In this document: piece after piece, positions 13,603 to 21,448 of the stretch | How the letters are laid out: each line of letters starts with the position of its first letter | How positions within the stretch are numbered: the stretch's first letter is position 1 | Assembly (NCBI GenBank): GCA_910584285.1 | Contig: CAJTYK010000034.1 | Coordinates: 1 to 22,263 of the forward strand | Direction: 5' to 3' | Source: an uncultured Oscillospiraceae bacterium | GTDB lineage: Bacteria; Bacillota; Clostridia; Oscillospirales; Oscillospiraceae | Length of the DNA stretch: 22,263 nt | The notes under the pieces: generated by a model | What the model saw: only the letters and a program-made list of their open reading frames with translations | What the model was told of the DNA's origin: nothing | Databases searched by the model: none | Made by a program: the position numbers and the translations under genes

Positions 13603-14568
13603 TCAGCCTGCGGGGCCTTCCCAGCGCGGGCAGGTCACCCACGCGTCATAGCTTCCCCCCTGCCAGAACTGCTCCTCATAGACATAGATGGCATCGCTGT
13701 CCATGGGGACGCGGAATACCTCCCGGCCCTCCAGAGGATTGCCATAGCTGTCCGTGGAAAAATTGATCTCCAACTGGCCGGAGGGAATCAGATCCTTATC
13801 CACCACATGGAGGGCGCCCACACTGACAGCGTCCTCCGGCAGCTCGTCCAGGTGGGGGCTTTCCGAACCAAAGGAGAACCAGTACAGCTGGCCCTCAAAG
13901 CAGATGAGGCCGCTCTCGTAGTAATCCGCGGTAAACCGGATGTAGGATTCCGCGAACCACTCGGTCTCCACCCGGACATAGACCGCGGCGGGTTTTTCCG
14001 GGTTGGCGTACACTGTTCCCGTCGCGTCAAAGCCCGCCTTCAGCTCCAACTCGTTCGGCTCCTCCTCGGTCACATGGGAGATGACGGTGAAATCCCCCAC
14101 CGCCTCAAATCCGGCGGGTCGGTAGGTGGGCGTGTGTGTGCGCCCATTTTCGTCCACATAGCCGTTATAGCTGGACTGGTTCAGCCCCACCCAGTGATAG
14201 AAGATTCCGTTGTAGCGCAGCACCGGGTTGAACCCGCCAGGAAGCATATCACAGCCGTCCGGGCACTGGGGCGGTTGGTACGGATCCGTGTCGGCGGTGG
14301 GCTCCACGGTGGGATGGGGATCCTGAAAATCGGGCCCGCCCGGGGTGTGCTCCACCGTCCGGGCGGCATACCCCGCCAGAAAAACCAGCCCCATGCAGGC
14401 CGCGGCCGCGGCAGCCGCCCCAAGGATCCGAGGCAGGCCGCTCTTTTTCTTTGTAATCCGCTTTCTTGTCAGCTCTTTGATCCGAGCGGGCGAGAGGGGC
14501 GTATCGCCGGAAATGTCCACGCTGCCGTCTTCATAGCCGTCCAGCAGATCGGAAATCCGTCTGTTCAT
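13603..14568 (-). CDS. Single-pass membrane protein, probable anti-sigma factor partner of the ECF sigma
   Basis: 321 residues. A cytosolic N-terminus of about 47 residues (MNRRISDLLDGYEDGSVDIS..., then Lys/Arg-rich ITKKKSG) precedes one membrane helix (about 48-69, ILGAAAAAAACMGLVFLAGY). A Pro/Asp-rich linker and a large extracytoplasmic domain follow. Two similar blocks, LRYNGIFYHWVG and ICFEGQLYWFSFG, suggest a partly duplicated sensor fold. Its ATG overlaps the sigma factor stop by ATGA, so the two are translationally coupled. That arrangement and topology are typical of a membrane anti-sigma factor that holds the sigma until an envelope signal arrives. No zinc anti-sigma motif (HxxxCxxC) is present. 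The signal is unknown. Confidence 0.65.
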   Translation of the reverse strand: MNRRISDLLDGYEDGSVDISGDTPLSPARIKELTRKRITKKKSGLPRILGAAAAAAACMGLVFLAGYAARTVEHTPGGPDFQDPHPTVEPTADTDPYQPPQCPDGCDMLPGGFNPVLRYNGIFYHWVGLNQSSYNGYVDENGRTHTPTYRPAGFEAVGDFTVISHVTEEEPNELELKAGFDATGTVYANPEKPAAVYVRVETEWFAESYIRFTADYYESGLICFEGQLYWFSFGSESPHLDELPEDAVSVGALHVVDKDLIPSGQLEINFSTDSYGNPLEGREVFRVPMDSDAIYVYEEQFWQGGSYDAWVTCPRWEGPAG

Positions 14569-15107
14569 GCCAATTCCTCCTTTGTCAGCAGCTCCTTCAG
14601 CTTGAAACGTCCTCTGCGCAGCTTGGTTTTCACGGTGGATTCGCTCATGCTCAGGGCGGCGGCGATCTCTTTCACGCTCTGGGCGTAATAGTAGTGCCGC
14701 AGGAAGATCTCTTGATCCGGCTGGGGCAGGGAGAACAGCGCCCGGCGCACCAGGGCCCGCTCCTCCGCTCGCTCCAGCTCCCCGGCGGGATCCCCCGGAC
14801 CGGGCAGGTTGAGGACGTCCTCCTCCAGGGGCAGGGTCTGGCCCCGCTGGCGCAGCTTATTTTTCGCCTTGTGCCGGGCCACCGCCCCCAGCCATGCCTT
14901 CACCTGGCCTGGTCGCAGGTCGTCCGCCTGCTCCCAGGCGGCCAGGAACACGTCGGAGGCAGTCTCCTCCCCGTCCTCCGGGCTCATGGAGCCCCGGAGG
15001 ATGTTCCACACCACCGCGGACACGTAGGGCAGATAGCGATCCATCAGGGCCTCCAGCCCCGCGGGGTCGCCGGATCTCAGTTTTCGCAGCATGGTTTCTT
15101 CTCTCAT
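14565..15107 (-). CDS. ECF-type RNA polymerase sigma factor
   Basis: 180 residues. Region 2 (about 15-80) contains LMDRYLPYVSAVVWNILRGS and GEETASDVFLAAWEQADDLR. Region 4 (about 120-178) contains LVRRALFSLPQPDQEIFLRH and then IAAALSMSESTVKTKLRRGR, a clear helix-turn-helix for the -35 element. Start ATG at 15107 has AAGGAG 7 bases upstream. It is the first gene of a two-gene unit with the membrane protein at 13603, which probably controls its activity. Targets are not known. Confidence 0.93.
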   Translation of the reverse strand: MREETMLRKLRSGDPAGLEALMDRYLPYVSAVVWNILRGSMSPEDGEETASDVFLAAWEQADDLRPGQVKAWLGAVARHKAKNKLRQRGQTLPLEEDVLNLPGPGDPAGELERAEERALVRRALFSLPQPDQEIFLRHYYYAQSVKEIAAALSMSESTVKTKLRRGRFKLKELLTKEELA

Positions 15108-15149
15108 AGGAGTGCTCCTTTTCGGTCTTGAAAGCCGCTTTCCCCTATC

Positions 15150-15179
15150 ATATCACATCGGGGCGTGTCCGGGTTTCAA
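15150..15179 (-). promoter_or_regulatory. Candidate promoter of the sigma/anti-sigma unit
   Basis: Minus strand TTGAAA (complement of 15174-15179), 18-base spacer, TGATAT (complement of 15150-15155). The same place reads TGAAACC, an ECF-like -35, so self-activation by the sigma factor is possible, though no CGTA- or CGTC-type -10 follows at 16 bases. Confidence 0.4.
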
Positions 15180-15241
15180 AAAGAGCAAAAAAATGTCCGG
15201 TCTGTCCCCGGAGCGGCGGCGGAAGCGGGATATGTTCGGAC

Positions 15242-15270
15242 TTGAAATCATCTCACCGCTCCGCTATACT
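15242..15270 (+). promoter_or_regulatory. Sigma-A promoter of the peroxiredoxin gene
   Basis: TTGAAA (15242-15247), 17-base spacer, TATACT (15265-15270), leaving a leader of about 100 bases. Confidence 0.75.
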
Positions 15271-15377
15271 GTTGGACAGACGGACGCCTCGTCTCCCCGG
15301 CGGCCAAGGGAAGCGTTCCGAGCCGGGCGGGGAAGAAAAGAGCATACAGGAAAACCATTTGAATGGAGGTTGACATT

Positions 15378-15863
15378 ATGAGCACAGAGACAAACAAGCT
15401 GCTGGAGGCGGGCGCCCAAGCGCCTGACTTCACCCTTCCGGACGGGGAGGGGAACCGGATCTCCCTGTCGGACTTCGCCGGGAGGAAGGTGGTGCTGTAT
15501 TTCTACCCCCGGGACAATACCCCCGGCTGCACCCGGCAGGCCTGCGCCTTCGCCGGAGCCTTTGAGGAGTTCCGGCGGATCGACGCGGTGGTCATCGGGA
15601 TCAGCAAGGACTCCGCGGCGTCCCACAAGAAGTTCGCGGAGAAATATGATCTGCCGTTCCTCCTGCTGTCCGACCCGGAGCTGGCGGCCATCCGGGCCTA
15701 CGGCGTGTGGCAGGAGAAGAAGCAGTACGGCAAGGTGAGCATGGGGGTGGTGCGCTCCACCTTTATCATCAATGAGAATGGCATGATTGAGAAGGTCATG
15801 CCCAAGGTGAAGCCGGACACCAACGCGGCGGAGGTGCTGGCCTACCTCAAAGGGGAGAACTGA
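15378..15863 (+). CDS. bcp: Thioredoxin-dependent thiol peroxidase (BCP/PrxQ peroxiredoxin)
   Basis: 161 residues, typical for the family. It reduces hydrogen peroxide and organic peroxides in the cytosol, with thioredoxin returning the enzyme to the thiol form. The active site is FYPRDNTPGCTRQACAFAG: peroxidatic Cys51 and resolving Cys56 five residues on, the atypical two-Cys PrxQ pattern. PDFTLPDGEGNRISLSDF and GVVRSTFIIN are further family blocks. ATG at 15378 is preferred over an in-frame ATG at 15363 because GGAGG lies 8 bases before it. It has its own promoter and shares a terminator with the converging yaaA-like gene. Confidence 0.94.
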   Translation: MSTETNKLLEAGAQAPDFTLPDGEGNRISLSDFAGRKVVLYFYPRDNTPGCTRQACAFAGAFEEFRRIDAVVIGISKDSAASHKKFAEKYDLPFLLLSDPELAAIRAYGVWQEKKQYGKVSMGVVRSTFIINENGMIEKVMPKVKPDTNAAEVLAYLKGEN

Positions 15864-15870
15864 GTGGAGA

Positions 15871-15901
15871 AGGGGCGCCTGCAACCGTTGCAGGCGCCCC
15901 T
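15871..15901. terminator. Convergent terminator between bcp and the yaaA-like gene
   Basis: AGGGGCGCCTGCAA and TTGCAGGCGCCCCT pair perfectly around CCG. TCTTTA follows on the plus strand and CTTCTCC on the minus strand. It fills the 40-base gap between the genes. Confidence 0.85.
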
Positions 15902-15903
15902 CT

Positions 15904-16653
15904 TTACGCTCCGCTTTTGAGAAAAATCAGGTGGTTTTCTGTGGACAGCTCCGGCTGGAGCCGGTACCCCAGCTGGTCGAAAGCCGGCAGATCCGTCCAA
16001 TCGGTGATATTGTTCTCCGCCAGCCAGCGCACCATCTGCCCCCGGGCCATTTTACACAGGGAGCCCTTTTCGATAACCTTGCCGTCCCTCCACTCGCCGA
16101 AGGTACAGGTGAGGAAGCGGACGGACTTGGGCAGATGAGGCTCCACCGCTTTGCTGTATTCCCTGGAGGCCAGGTTGAGCACGAAGCCTGTCTCGGCGGC
16201 GAGCAGCTGGGCCAGGGCATCCCCCCAAAATTCGTACAGATCCCGGCAGCCGTCCACTGACAGCTTCGCCTGCATCTCCAGCCGGTAGGGGGTCACGCCG
16301 TCAAAGGGCCGCAGCAGGCCATAGAAGCCGGACAGAATGCGCAGATGGGCCCGGAGGTAGTCCAGCTGGGCCGTCTCCATCACCCTGGGGGCCATGTACT
16401 GGTACTGGATGCCCTCATAGGCGAGAATGGCGGGGGTGAGCTTGCGGCGCAGCTCCATGGTGGACAGCCGCTCCACGTTCTGCTGTGCAATGGCGTCATT
16501 GCACCTCCAAAGGGCCTGGAGCTCAGCCGGAGACATGGCCTGGAGTGCGACCTTCAGCCGCTGGGCCCGCTCCAGAAGGGCGGGCAGGCCATCCACGGCG
16601 AAGCTGTCCCTATCCACCGCCATTTTCTTGGCGGGGGCAATGATGATGCGCAT
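15904..16653 (-). CDS. yaaA: YaaA-family (DUF328) peroxide-stress protein
   Basis: 249 residues, matching the family length. It begins MRIIIAPAKKM like YaaA and contains MSPAELQALWRCNDAIAQQN, AILAYEGIQYQYM, LSGFYGLLRPFDGVTPYRLE and NLASREYSKAV, all conserved DUF328 blocks. In E. coli YaaA lowers free iron during peroxide stress and binds DNA. It sits tail-to-tail with a peroxiredoxin here, a fitting neighbour, although they are on opposite strands. The ATG at 16653 has GGGGGTGAG upstream. Confidence 0.9.
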   Translation of the reverse strand: MRIIIAPAKKMAVDRDSFAVDGLPALLERAQRLKVALQAMSPAELQALWRCNDAIAQQNVERLSTMELRRKLTPAILAYEGIQYQYMAPRVMETAQLDYLRAHLRILSGFYGLLRPFDGVTPYRLEMQAKLSVDGCRDLYEFWGDALAQLLAAETGFVLNLASREYSKAVEPHLPKSVRFLTCTFGEWRDGKVIEKGSLCKMARGQMVRWLAENNITDWTDLPAFDQLGYRLQPELSTENHLIFLKSGA

Positions 16654-16677
16654 AGGCTCACCCCCTGTTTTGCCATA

Positions 16678-16706
16678 AATATACCATGAATCGGGGGGAA
16701 AATCAA
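16678..16706 (-). promoter_or_regulatory. Promoter of the yaaA-like gene
   Basis: Minus strand TTGATT (complement of 16701-16706), 17-base spacer, TATATT (complement of 16678-16683), about 25 bases before the start codon. Confidence 0.65.
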
Positions 16707-16798
16707 ACCCTTCCTTTCCCAGTGGGGTGGGCTTTTGAACGCGGAGAGATCAGATCACCCGGTACGCCCTCAGCAGCTCCTCGATACAATATATCGCA

Positions 16799-16829
16799 GC
16801 TCCGCCGTCAAGATTTTGTCGGGCGGAGC
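16799..16829. other. Inverted repeat upstream of the aminotransferase promoter
   Basis: GCTCCGCC (16799-16806) pairs with GGCGGAGC (16822-16829). A smaller CGATA/TATCG palindrome lies just before it. There is no T run, so it is not a normal terminator. It sits 25 bases before the -35 of the aminotransferase promoter. Confidence 0.4.
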
Positions 16830-16854
16830 CGCCGGGAAATCATCCATAAAAGGC

Positions 16855-16883
16855 TTGCGCAAACGAAGAAAATGCGGTATAAC
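16855..16883 (+). promoter_or_regulatory. Promoter of the aminotransferase gene
   Basis: TTGCGC (16855-16860), 17-base spacer, TATAAC (16878-16883), about 33 bases before the ATG. Confidence 0.6.
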
Positions 16884-16916
16884 TATAGGCACGTCATATT
16901 GTGAAAGGAGAACGCG

Positions 16917-18218
16917 ATGAAGCCATACGCGGAATTGAGCAGGGAAGAACTGGAGAGCCTGAAGGCCCAGCTGAGGGCGGAGTACAAGGAGTATCAGGGC
17001 AAGGGGCTGAACCTGAACATGGCCCGTGGAAAGCCCTGCACGGAGCAGCTGGATCTGTCCATGGGAATGATGGACGTGCTGAGCAGCGGCGACGATCTGA
17101 CCTGCGAGGACGGCACCGACTGCCGGAACTACGGTGTTCTGGACGGCATCAAGGAGGCCCGGGAGCTCATCGGGGATATGATGGAAAACCCCATCGACAG
17201 CATCATCATTTACGGGAACTCCAGCCTGAACGTCATGTACGATACCATTTCTCGCTCCATGACCCACGGCGTCATGGGCAGCACCCCCTGGTGTAAGCTG
17301 GACAAGGTGAAGTTCCTGTGCCCCGTCCCGGGCTATGACCGACACTTCGCCATCACCCAATACTTCGGCATCGAGATGATCAACGTACCCATGACCCCCA
17401 CCGGGCCGGACATGGATCTGGTGGAGGAGCTGGTGGCGTCGGACGAGGCCATCAAGGGCATCTGGTGCGTGCCCAAATACTCCAACCCCCAAGGGATCTC
17501 CTACTCGGACGAGACGGTGCGGCGGTTCGCCCGGTTGAAGCCGGCAGCTAAGGATTTCCGCATTTACTGGGACAACGCCTACGGCGTGCACCACCTGTAC
17601 GACCGGGATCAGGATCACCTGATTGAGATCCTGGCGGAGTGCAAGCGGGCGGGCAACCCGGATTTGGTATATAAGTTCGCCTCCACCTCCAAGATCAGCT
17701 TCCCTGGCTCCGGGCTGGCGGCTATTGCCACCTCCCCCAACAACATGGAGGACATCAAGGCCCAGCTGGCCATCCAAACCATCGGCCACGACAAGGTGAA
17801 CCAGCTGCGACATGTGCGCTTCTTCGGGGACATCCACGGGCTGGTGGAGCATATGCGCCTCCATGCGGACATACTCCGCCCCAAGTTCGAGATGGTGATC
17901 GGCACCCTGGAGCAGGAGCTGGGCGGCCTGGGGATTGGAACCTGGACGACCCCAAAGGGCGGCTACTTCATCTCCTTTGACTCGCTGGACGGCTGCGCCA
18001 AGCAGATTGTGGCCAAGGCCAAAAAGGCCGGCGTAGTGATGACCGGGGCGGGGGCCACCTATCCCTACGGCAGGGATCCCCACGACAGCAACATCCGCAT
18101 CGCCCCCACCTACCCCTCCCTGGAGGATCTGAGCACGGCCATGAAGATCTTTACGCTGTGCGTCAAGCTGGTGTCCATCGACAAGCTGCTCAGTGCTTCT
18201 CCAGAGGCGAACGCATAA
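16917..18218 (+). CDS. PLP-dependent aminotransferase, type Ic aspartate aminotransferase-like
   Basis: 433 residues. The sequence fits the fold-type I group annotated as putative aspartate aminotransferase (PF12897-like). Visible blocks are LNLNMARGKPCTEQLDLS (substrate entry), NYGVLDGIKEAREL, IYGNSSLNVMYDTISRSM (cofactor phosphate region), WCVPKYSNPQG (cofactor ring contact), YWDNAYGVHHLY (Asp/Tyr contact) and FASTSKISFPGSG, whose Lys should hold PLP. NIRIAPTYPSLEDL carries the carboxylate-binding Arg. The likely reaction is transfer from aspartate to 2-oxoglutarate, but substrate range was not testable. ATG follows AAGGAG by 7 bases. It is a single-gene unit. Confidence 0.9.
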   Translation: MKPYAELSREELESLKAQLRAEYKEYQGKGLNLNMARGKPCTEQLDLSMGMMDVLSSGDDLTCEDGTDCRNYGVLDGIKEARELIGDMMENPIDSIIIYGNSSLNVMYDTISRSMTHGVMGSTPWCKLDKVKFLCPVPGYDRHFAITQYFGIEMINVPMTPTGPDMDLVEELVASDEAIKGIWCVPKYSNPQGISYSDETVRRFARLKPAAKDFRIYWDNAYGVHHLYDRDQDHLIEILAECKRAGNPDLVYKFASTSKISFPGSGLAAIATSPNNMEDIKAQLAIQTIGHDKVNQLRHVRFFGDIHGLVEHMRLHADILRPKFEMVIGTLEQELGGLGIGTWTTPKGGYFISFDSLDGCAKQIVAKAKKAGVVMTGAGATYPYGRDPHDSNIRIAPTYPSLEDLSTAMKIFTLCVKLVSIDKLLSASPEANA

Positions 18219-18286
18219 AGCGGCCGGAGAAATCGGAGGCAGCGCCCGCGGCTTCGTGGGCCGTAATCATAAGCGCAGAAAGCAAG

Positions 18287-18330
18287 TCCGCCGCCGCGTC
18301 CCGTGCAAAAAGCCGGGGCGCGGCGGCGGA
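18287..18330. terminator. Convergent terminator between the aminotransferase and fapA-like genes
   Basis: TCCGCCGCCGCG and CGCGGCGGCGGA pair perfectly, extended by CCCG/CGGG inside, around an A-rich loop. Tails are only moderately T-rich on both sides. Bases 18219-18286 hold no other feature. Confidence 0.7.
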
Positions 18331-18332
18331 TG

Positions 18333-19913
18333 TCATTTCAGGATGATCTTATTGTCGATGACGTGGATATTGCAGGCCTCCTCGGTGGTGGTGATCTCCT
18401 CCACCAGCTTGCCGATCTGCACCTCCAGGGTAGGGAACAGCTTCTCGCAACGGATCCGGCCCTTACTGCGCTTATCCAGTGTCTGATCAAAGCGCTTTAG
18501 CTCCGCTGTCAGGGTGTCCCGCTTCTCCGAGTAAAGGCCCCGCTGCTCCACCAGCTGTTCCAGCAGTACCTTTTCCTCCTCCGTGATCCGGAAGCCCTTC
18601 TTCCGCAGGCCGCCGATGAGCTCCCACAGCTTTTCAATGGCGGACTGGACGCCCGCCAGCTCATCCTTCAGCTTTTTCCAGGACTCGGGAACATCCAACG
18701 GATAACCCACGGAGAAGCGGCTGCGGCCCCCGGCCAGATTGCCCACCCGGAGGCACAGGATGCTGTCCTCCGCCTGGATATGGCTGTCCAGGATCATGCC
18801 CCGGCCGCTCATGACGTAAACCTGGCCGCCGGATCGGATGGTGCTGTTCACGATAGTCTCCGTAATGACGCTGCCCCCGGCGTGGATGTCCGCCCGTTCG
18901 ATAACCAGGGACTGGATCTGCCGGGCGGCGATGAGGGTGGTTTTGTCCAGGATGCCGTCCACCCCCTGCTGGACGCGGATGGTGCCGCCGGATGCCACAT
19001 GGGCCCGTCCGATCTTGCCGGTGATCACGATGTCGCCGGTGGCGGACACGTCTACCCCGCCGTCCACGCTGCCGTCTATATACAGGTTGCCCGAGACCTG
19101 GAGCTTGCCCTGGAATTGATCCAGATCCCCGTCGATAACCTTCTGCCCGTGGATGCAGAACAGGTCGTTTTCAATGTACAAAATGCCATCTACGCTGGCA
19201 AGGAGAGCCTGTCCCCCCTTGCCCAGCTCCGTATTCTCCCCCTGGGGGATCTGGGCGGCGGCCACTGGGGGGCAGGGCAGAGTCTGGCCCGTCACGTCGG
19301 TGCCGTCCGTCCCCTCCCGGGGCAGGCGAATCAGGCAGATGGGTGTGCCCTTCCGGATGGGTTGGAGGGGGATCTCCTGGCCGAAGTCCACTTCGTTCTC
19401 GTTGAGCACCTCAATGTGCATATTCTTCCGCCGCCGGAACAACTCGGTCACCTTGCCGTCCTCCCCGGACTGAGGCAGGCGGCCCCGGGCCACCGGGAAG
19501 ACGCGGAAGTATCCCGTCCCGAAGTCCTGCCGGATCTCGTCCTCCAGCACGCCGTAGCAGATGCCCTCGTAGCGGAGATCCTCCAAAAACTCATCCACAG
19601 GGAGGTCATCGCCGCCGTTTTTCGGCGGGAGGAGACACCCGAAGGCGCTCATGCGGTCCTCCGACAGGAAAAAGCGAGCCTCCGCCTTCAGGGGCGGCTG
19701 ATCCTCCGCCATGTTGCTGTACCGGGCCTTGCACAGCTCCTTTAACGTCTGGGCAAAGTCGTCGATGGTTTTGCCGTCGCCCTGGTACTGCTCCTTCGCC
19801 TTTTTGATTGCCGAATCCAGCTCCGAGACCAGCTTTGTGTAGGGATTGGACAAGAACGGCTTTCCCTTTTGCTCCCCTGTCCCCCTCAAAATCAAACGGT
19901 CAAAGAGCGACAT
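18333..19913 (-). CDS. FapA/DUF342 family protein
   Basis: 526 residues from the ATG at 19913 (CAGGGG 7 bases upstream). A TTG eight codons earlier is less likely because it would put the ribosome site inside the gene. The centre is a DUF342 (FapA) domain: VDGILYIENDLFCIHG leads into repeated beta-helix turns such as VSGNLYIDGSVDGGVDVSAT and IVITGKIGRAHVASGGTIRV. A helical region from about residue 415 to 495 (VPESWKKLKDELAGVQSAIE, then VLLEQLVEQRGLYSEKRDTL) is probably a coiled coil. The N-terminal ~200 residues carry a FapA-like lobe. The cytosolic role is poorly known. FapA was named for flagellar assembly, yet no flagellar gene is nearby and non-motile Clostridia also have it. Confidence 0.82.
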   Translation of the reverse strand: MSLFDRLILRGTGEQKGKPFLSNPYTKLVSELDSAIKKAKEQYQGDGKTIDDFAQTLKELCKARYSNMAEDQPPLKAEARFFLSEDRMSAFGCLLPPKNGGDDLPVDEFLEDLRYEGICYGVLEDEIRQDFGTGYFRVFPVARGRLPQSGEDGKVTELFRRRKNMHIEVLNENEVDFGQEIPLQPIRKGTPICLIRLPREGTDGTDVTGQTLPCPPVAAAQIPQGENTELGKGGQALLASVDGILYIENDLFCIHGQKVIDGDLDQFQGKLQVSGNLYIDGSVDGGVDVSATGDIVITGKIGRAHVASGGTIRVQQGVDGILDKTTLIAARQIQSLVIERADIHAGGSVITETIVNSTIRSGGQVYVMSGRGMILDSHIQAEDSILCLRVGNLAGGRSRFSVGYPLDVPESWKKLKDELAGVQSAIEKLWELIGGLRKKGFRITEEEKVLLEQLVEQRGLYSEKRDTLTAELKRFDQTLDKRSKGRIRCEKLFPTLEVQIGKLVEEITTTEEACNIHVIDNKIILK

Positions 19914-19997
19914 ATCTATCCCCTGCCTTCTTCTCAAACTACGTACCGACGACCATTCCTGCGGAGTCTGACAGTCCGCGTTGATATTAGTACTCCC

Positions 19998-20026
19998 ATG
20001 ATATCATTCTTATGGAAAATTATCAA
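19998..20026 (-). promoter_or_regulatory. Sigma-A promoter of the fapA-like gene
   Basis: Minus strand TTGATA (complement of 20021-20026), 17-base spacer, TATCAT (complement of 19998-20003). The 80-base leader contains a small hairpin, GCGGA/TCCGC (19961-19979), of unknown use. Confidence 0.65.
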
Positions 20027-20084
20027 GTATTATTCTACTGATTTGGCCACATCTGACAAGAAAAAGGTTCCAATTTTTAGAAAC

Positions 20085-20124
20085 GAAAAAACTCAGGCGC
20101 GTGAGGAAAATCACGCGCCTGAGT
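20085..20124 (-). terminator. Terminator of the NlpC/P60 unit
   Basis: On the minus strand ACTCAGGCGCGTGA and TCACGCGCCTGAGT pair perfectly around TTTTCC, followed by TTTTTTCG. It begins about 20 bases after the stop at 20146. Confidence 0.93.
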
Positions 20125-20145
20125 TCATGTTAAGTAAGGTTTAAA

Positions 20146-21057
20146 TCAACCGATGCGCTTCGCGCCCACGATGTAGGGGGCATAGTAGCCGTAAATGCTG
20201 TCGTACTGCACCCGGTAGGAGGTGGTAGAGGCGTGGATAAACTGGCCGTCGCCCACGTACATCCCTACGTGGGTGGTGGGCAGGGTGCCGCCGGAGCTGT
20301 CAAAGCGGCGGTCGAAGAAGAAGATCAGGTCGCCGGGCTGCATGGCGCTGGTGGACACGAAGTAGCCGCTGTTGTAGTACTGGCTGGAGGAGCCCCGGGC
20401 GATGGGGTGGCCCAGCTGCTTGTAAATGTAATATATCAGGCCGGAGCAGTCGAAGGAGCTGGGGCCAGCAGCGCCGGAGCGATAGCGGCAGCCCAGCAGG
20501 CTCCTGGCCATGGCGGCGGCAGAGGCGCCCAGGGCGCTGGAGGACTCGTAATCGGCGCCCACAAGGGTGACGTACTCGGCGGAAATGTAGCCGGAGTCGA
20601 TCTGATACCAGCCGTTGCCCAGGTCGGCTACGATGTCCACCACGGTGCCGCCCTTGAGGGAGGCCACCTTCTCATAGCTGGTGTCCGCGCCAGAGCGGAC
20701 GTTCAGCACGTCGGCGGTGATCAGGCCCCGCTTCTGCTCGGGCTCGGTGCCCTGGGCGGCAGGGACGACGGTGCCGTCCGCCAGAGAGATGGTGAGCCAG
20801 TCGCCGGACATATAGCCGGTTTGATTTCCATATGTAACCTTATACCAGCCGTTGCCCACGTCCTCCTCCACGGTAACGGTGGCGCCCTTGGGGGCCTTGG
20901 CCATGGTGGTGGAGCTGGTGCTGGCCTCAGTGCGCAGGCGCAGGGAGTCGGCGGTAACGGTAGCGCTGCCGATGGAGGCAAATGCGACGCCGGTGGTCAT
21001 AACAAGGGCCAGTCCGGCGGCAGCGGCAACCCGGACGGCTTTGGCTTTGAAAGTCAT
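20146..21057 (-). CDS. Secreted SH3-domain NlpC/P60 cell-wall endopeptidase
   Basis: 303 residues. A signal peptide (charged MTFKAKAVR, then a hydrophobic core ending near VAFAS at 24-28) directs export. Two bacterial SH3 domains follow (about 30-92, SLRLRTEAS... to GYMSGDWL, and about 108-166, VLNVRSGAD... to YISAEYV). The C-terminal NlpC/P60 domain has Cys204 in FDCSGL, His263 in THVGMYVG and His275 in FIHAS as the catalytic triad. Such enzymes cut peptide stems of peptidoglycan, usually D-Glu to the diamino acid, during growth, separation or sporulation. GGAGG lies 9 bases before the ATG. The gene begins 47 bases after the 96-residue gene with no promoter seen between, so they are probably co-transcribed. 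Confidence 0.93.
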   Translation of the reverse strand: MTFKAKAVRVAAAAGLALVMTTGVAFASIGSATVTADSLRLRTEASTSSTTMAKAPKGATVTVEEDVGNGWYKVTYGNQTGYMSGDWLTISLADGTVVPAAQGTEPEQKRGLITADVLNVRSGADTSYEKVASLKGGTVVDIVADLGNGWYQIDSGYISAEYVTLVGADYESSSALGASAAAMARSLLGCRYRSGAAGPSSFDCSGLIYYIYKQLGHPIARGSSSQYYNSGYFVSTSAMQPGDLIFFFDRRFDSSGGTLPTTHVGMYVGDGQFIHASTTSYRVQYDSIYGYYAPYIVGAKRIG

Positions 21058-21104
21058 TGGAAGGTTCCTCCATTCAAAATTTTCGTGGGTAAACAGATGG
21101 AAAT

Positions 21105-21395
21105 TTACTTGCCGGCCAGGGCGCGCATCAGCCAGATGGAGCCCATGTCGATGGCAGAGAACAGGTCGGGCTGATCGCTTTGCTTCACCACCCGATCCTT
21201 GCTTTTCAGGCCGGGTTCGGTGCGCTGAAGCTGGAGTTGAACCTTGTTGGCCACGTCCAAGTTGCCCTGCTTCTCAGAGCCGGTCACCTGGATCATGACG
21301 ATGTATTTGTCGGCCATGGAGCCATAGTAGATCAGATTGTCCTTGCGGCGGAGCGGGTGTCCCTTATAGGTCAGCGTGCCGGATTTTTCAGCCAT
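21105..21395 (-). CDS. Conserved small protein of unknown function, Clostridia-type
   Basis: 96 residues starting MAEKSGTLTYKGHPLRRKDN after a strong GAGGAGG. A beta-rich N-terminus (LIYYGSMADKYIVMIQVTGS) is followed by a charged helical part and a C-terminal helix ending IDMGSIWLMRALAGK. There is no signal peptide, membrane segment or Cys pair, so it is probably cytosolic. I recall similar short proteins in many Clostridia but no assigned function. It has a good promoter with a repeated operator-like sequence in the leader and is followed by the NlpC/P60 gene, which hints at a link with cell-wall turnover. Confidence 0.75.
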   Translation of the reverse strand: MAEKSGTLTYKGHPLRRKDNLIYYGSMADKYIVMIQVTGSEKQGNLDVANKVQLQLQRTEPGLKSKDRVVKQSDQPDLFSAIDMGSIWLMRALAGK

Positions 21396-21411
21396 GGGTG
21401 CCTCCTCAGAA

Positions 21412-21441
21412 AATTGTAACGGGTTGTTACCGAATTGTAAC
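21412..21441. promoter_or_regulatory. Operator-like repeats in the leader of the 96-residue gene
   Basis: AATTGTAAC occurs at 21412-21420 and again at 21433-21441, exactly 21 bases (two helical turns) apart, with GTTAC (21426-21430) in inverted orientation between them. TTGTTAC-N6-GTAACTA is a near-perfect inverted repeat. The cluster starts at the predicted transcription start, a repressing position. The half-sites recall Rex-type operators but do not match them fully. Confidence 0.45.
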
Positions 21442-21448
21442 TATTGTC

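Noticed and set aside
16751..16838. Coding-like minus-strand patch ending EELLRAYRVI before a TGA
   Set aside because: About 29 codons with no start codon, bounded by stops and overlapping hairpins upstream of a promoter. Too short to call a gene remnant.
19914..19997. Possible riboswitch in the fapA-like leader
   Set aside because: Only about 80 bases with one 5-pair hairpin. No conserved c-di-GMP or other aptamer core was seen.
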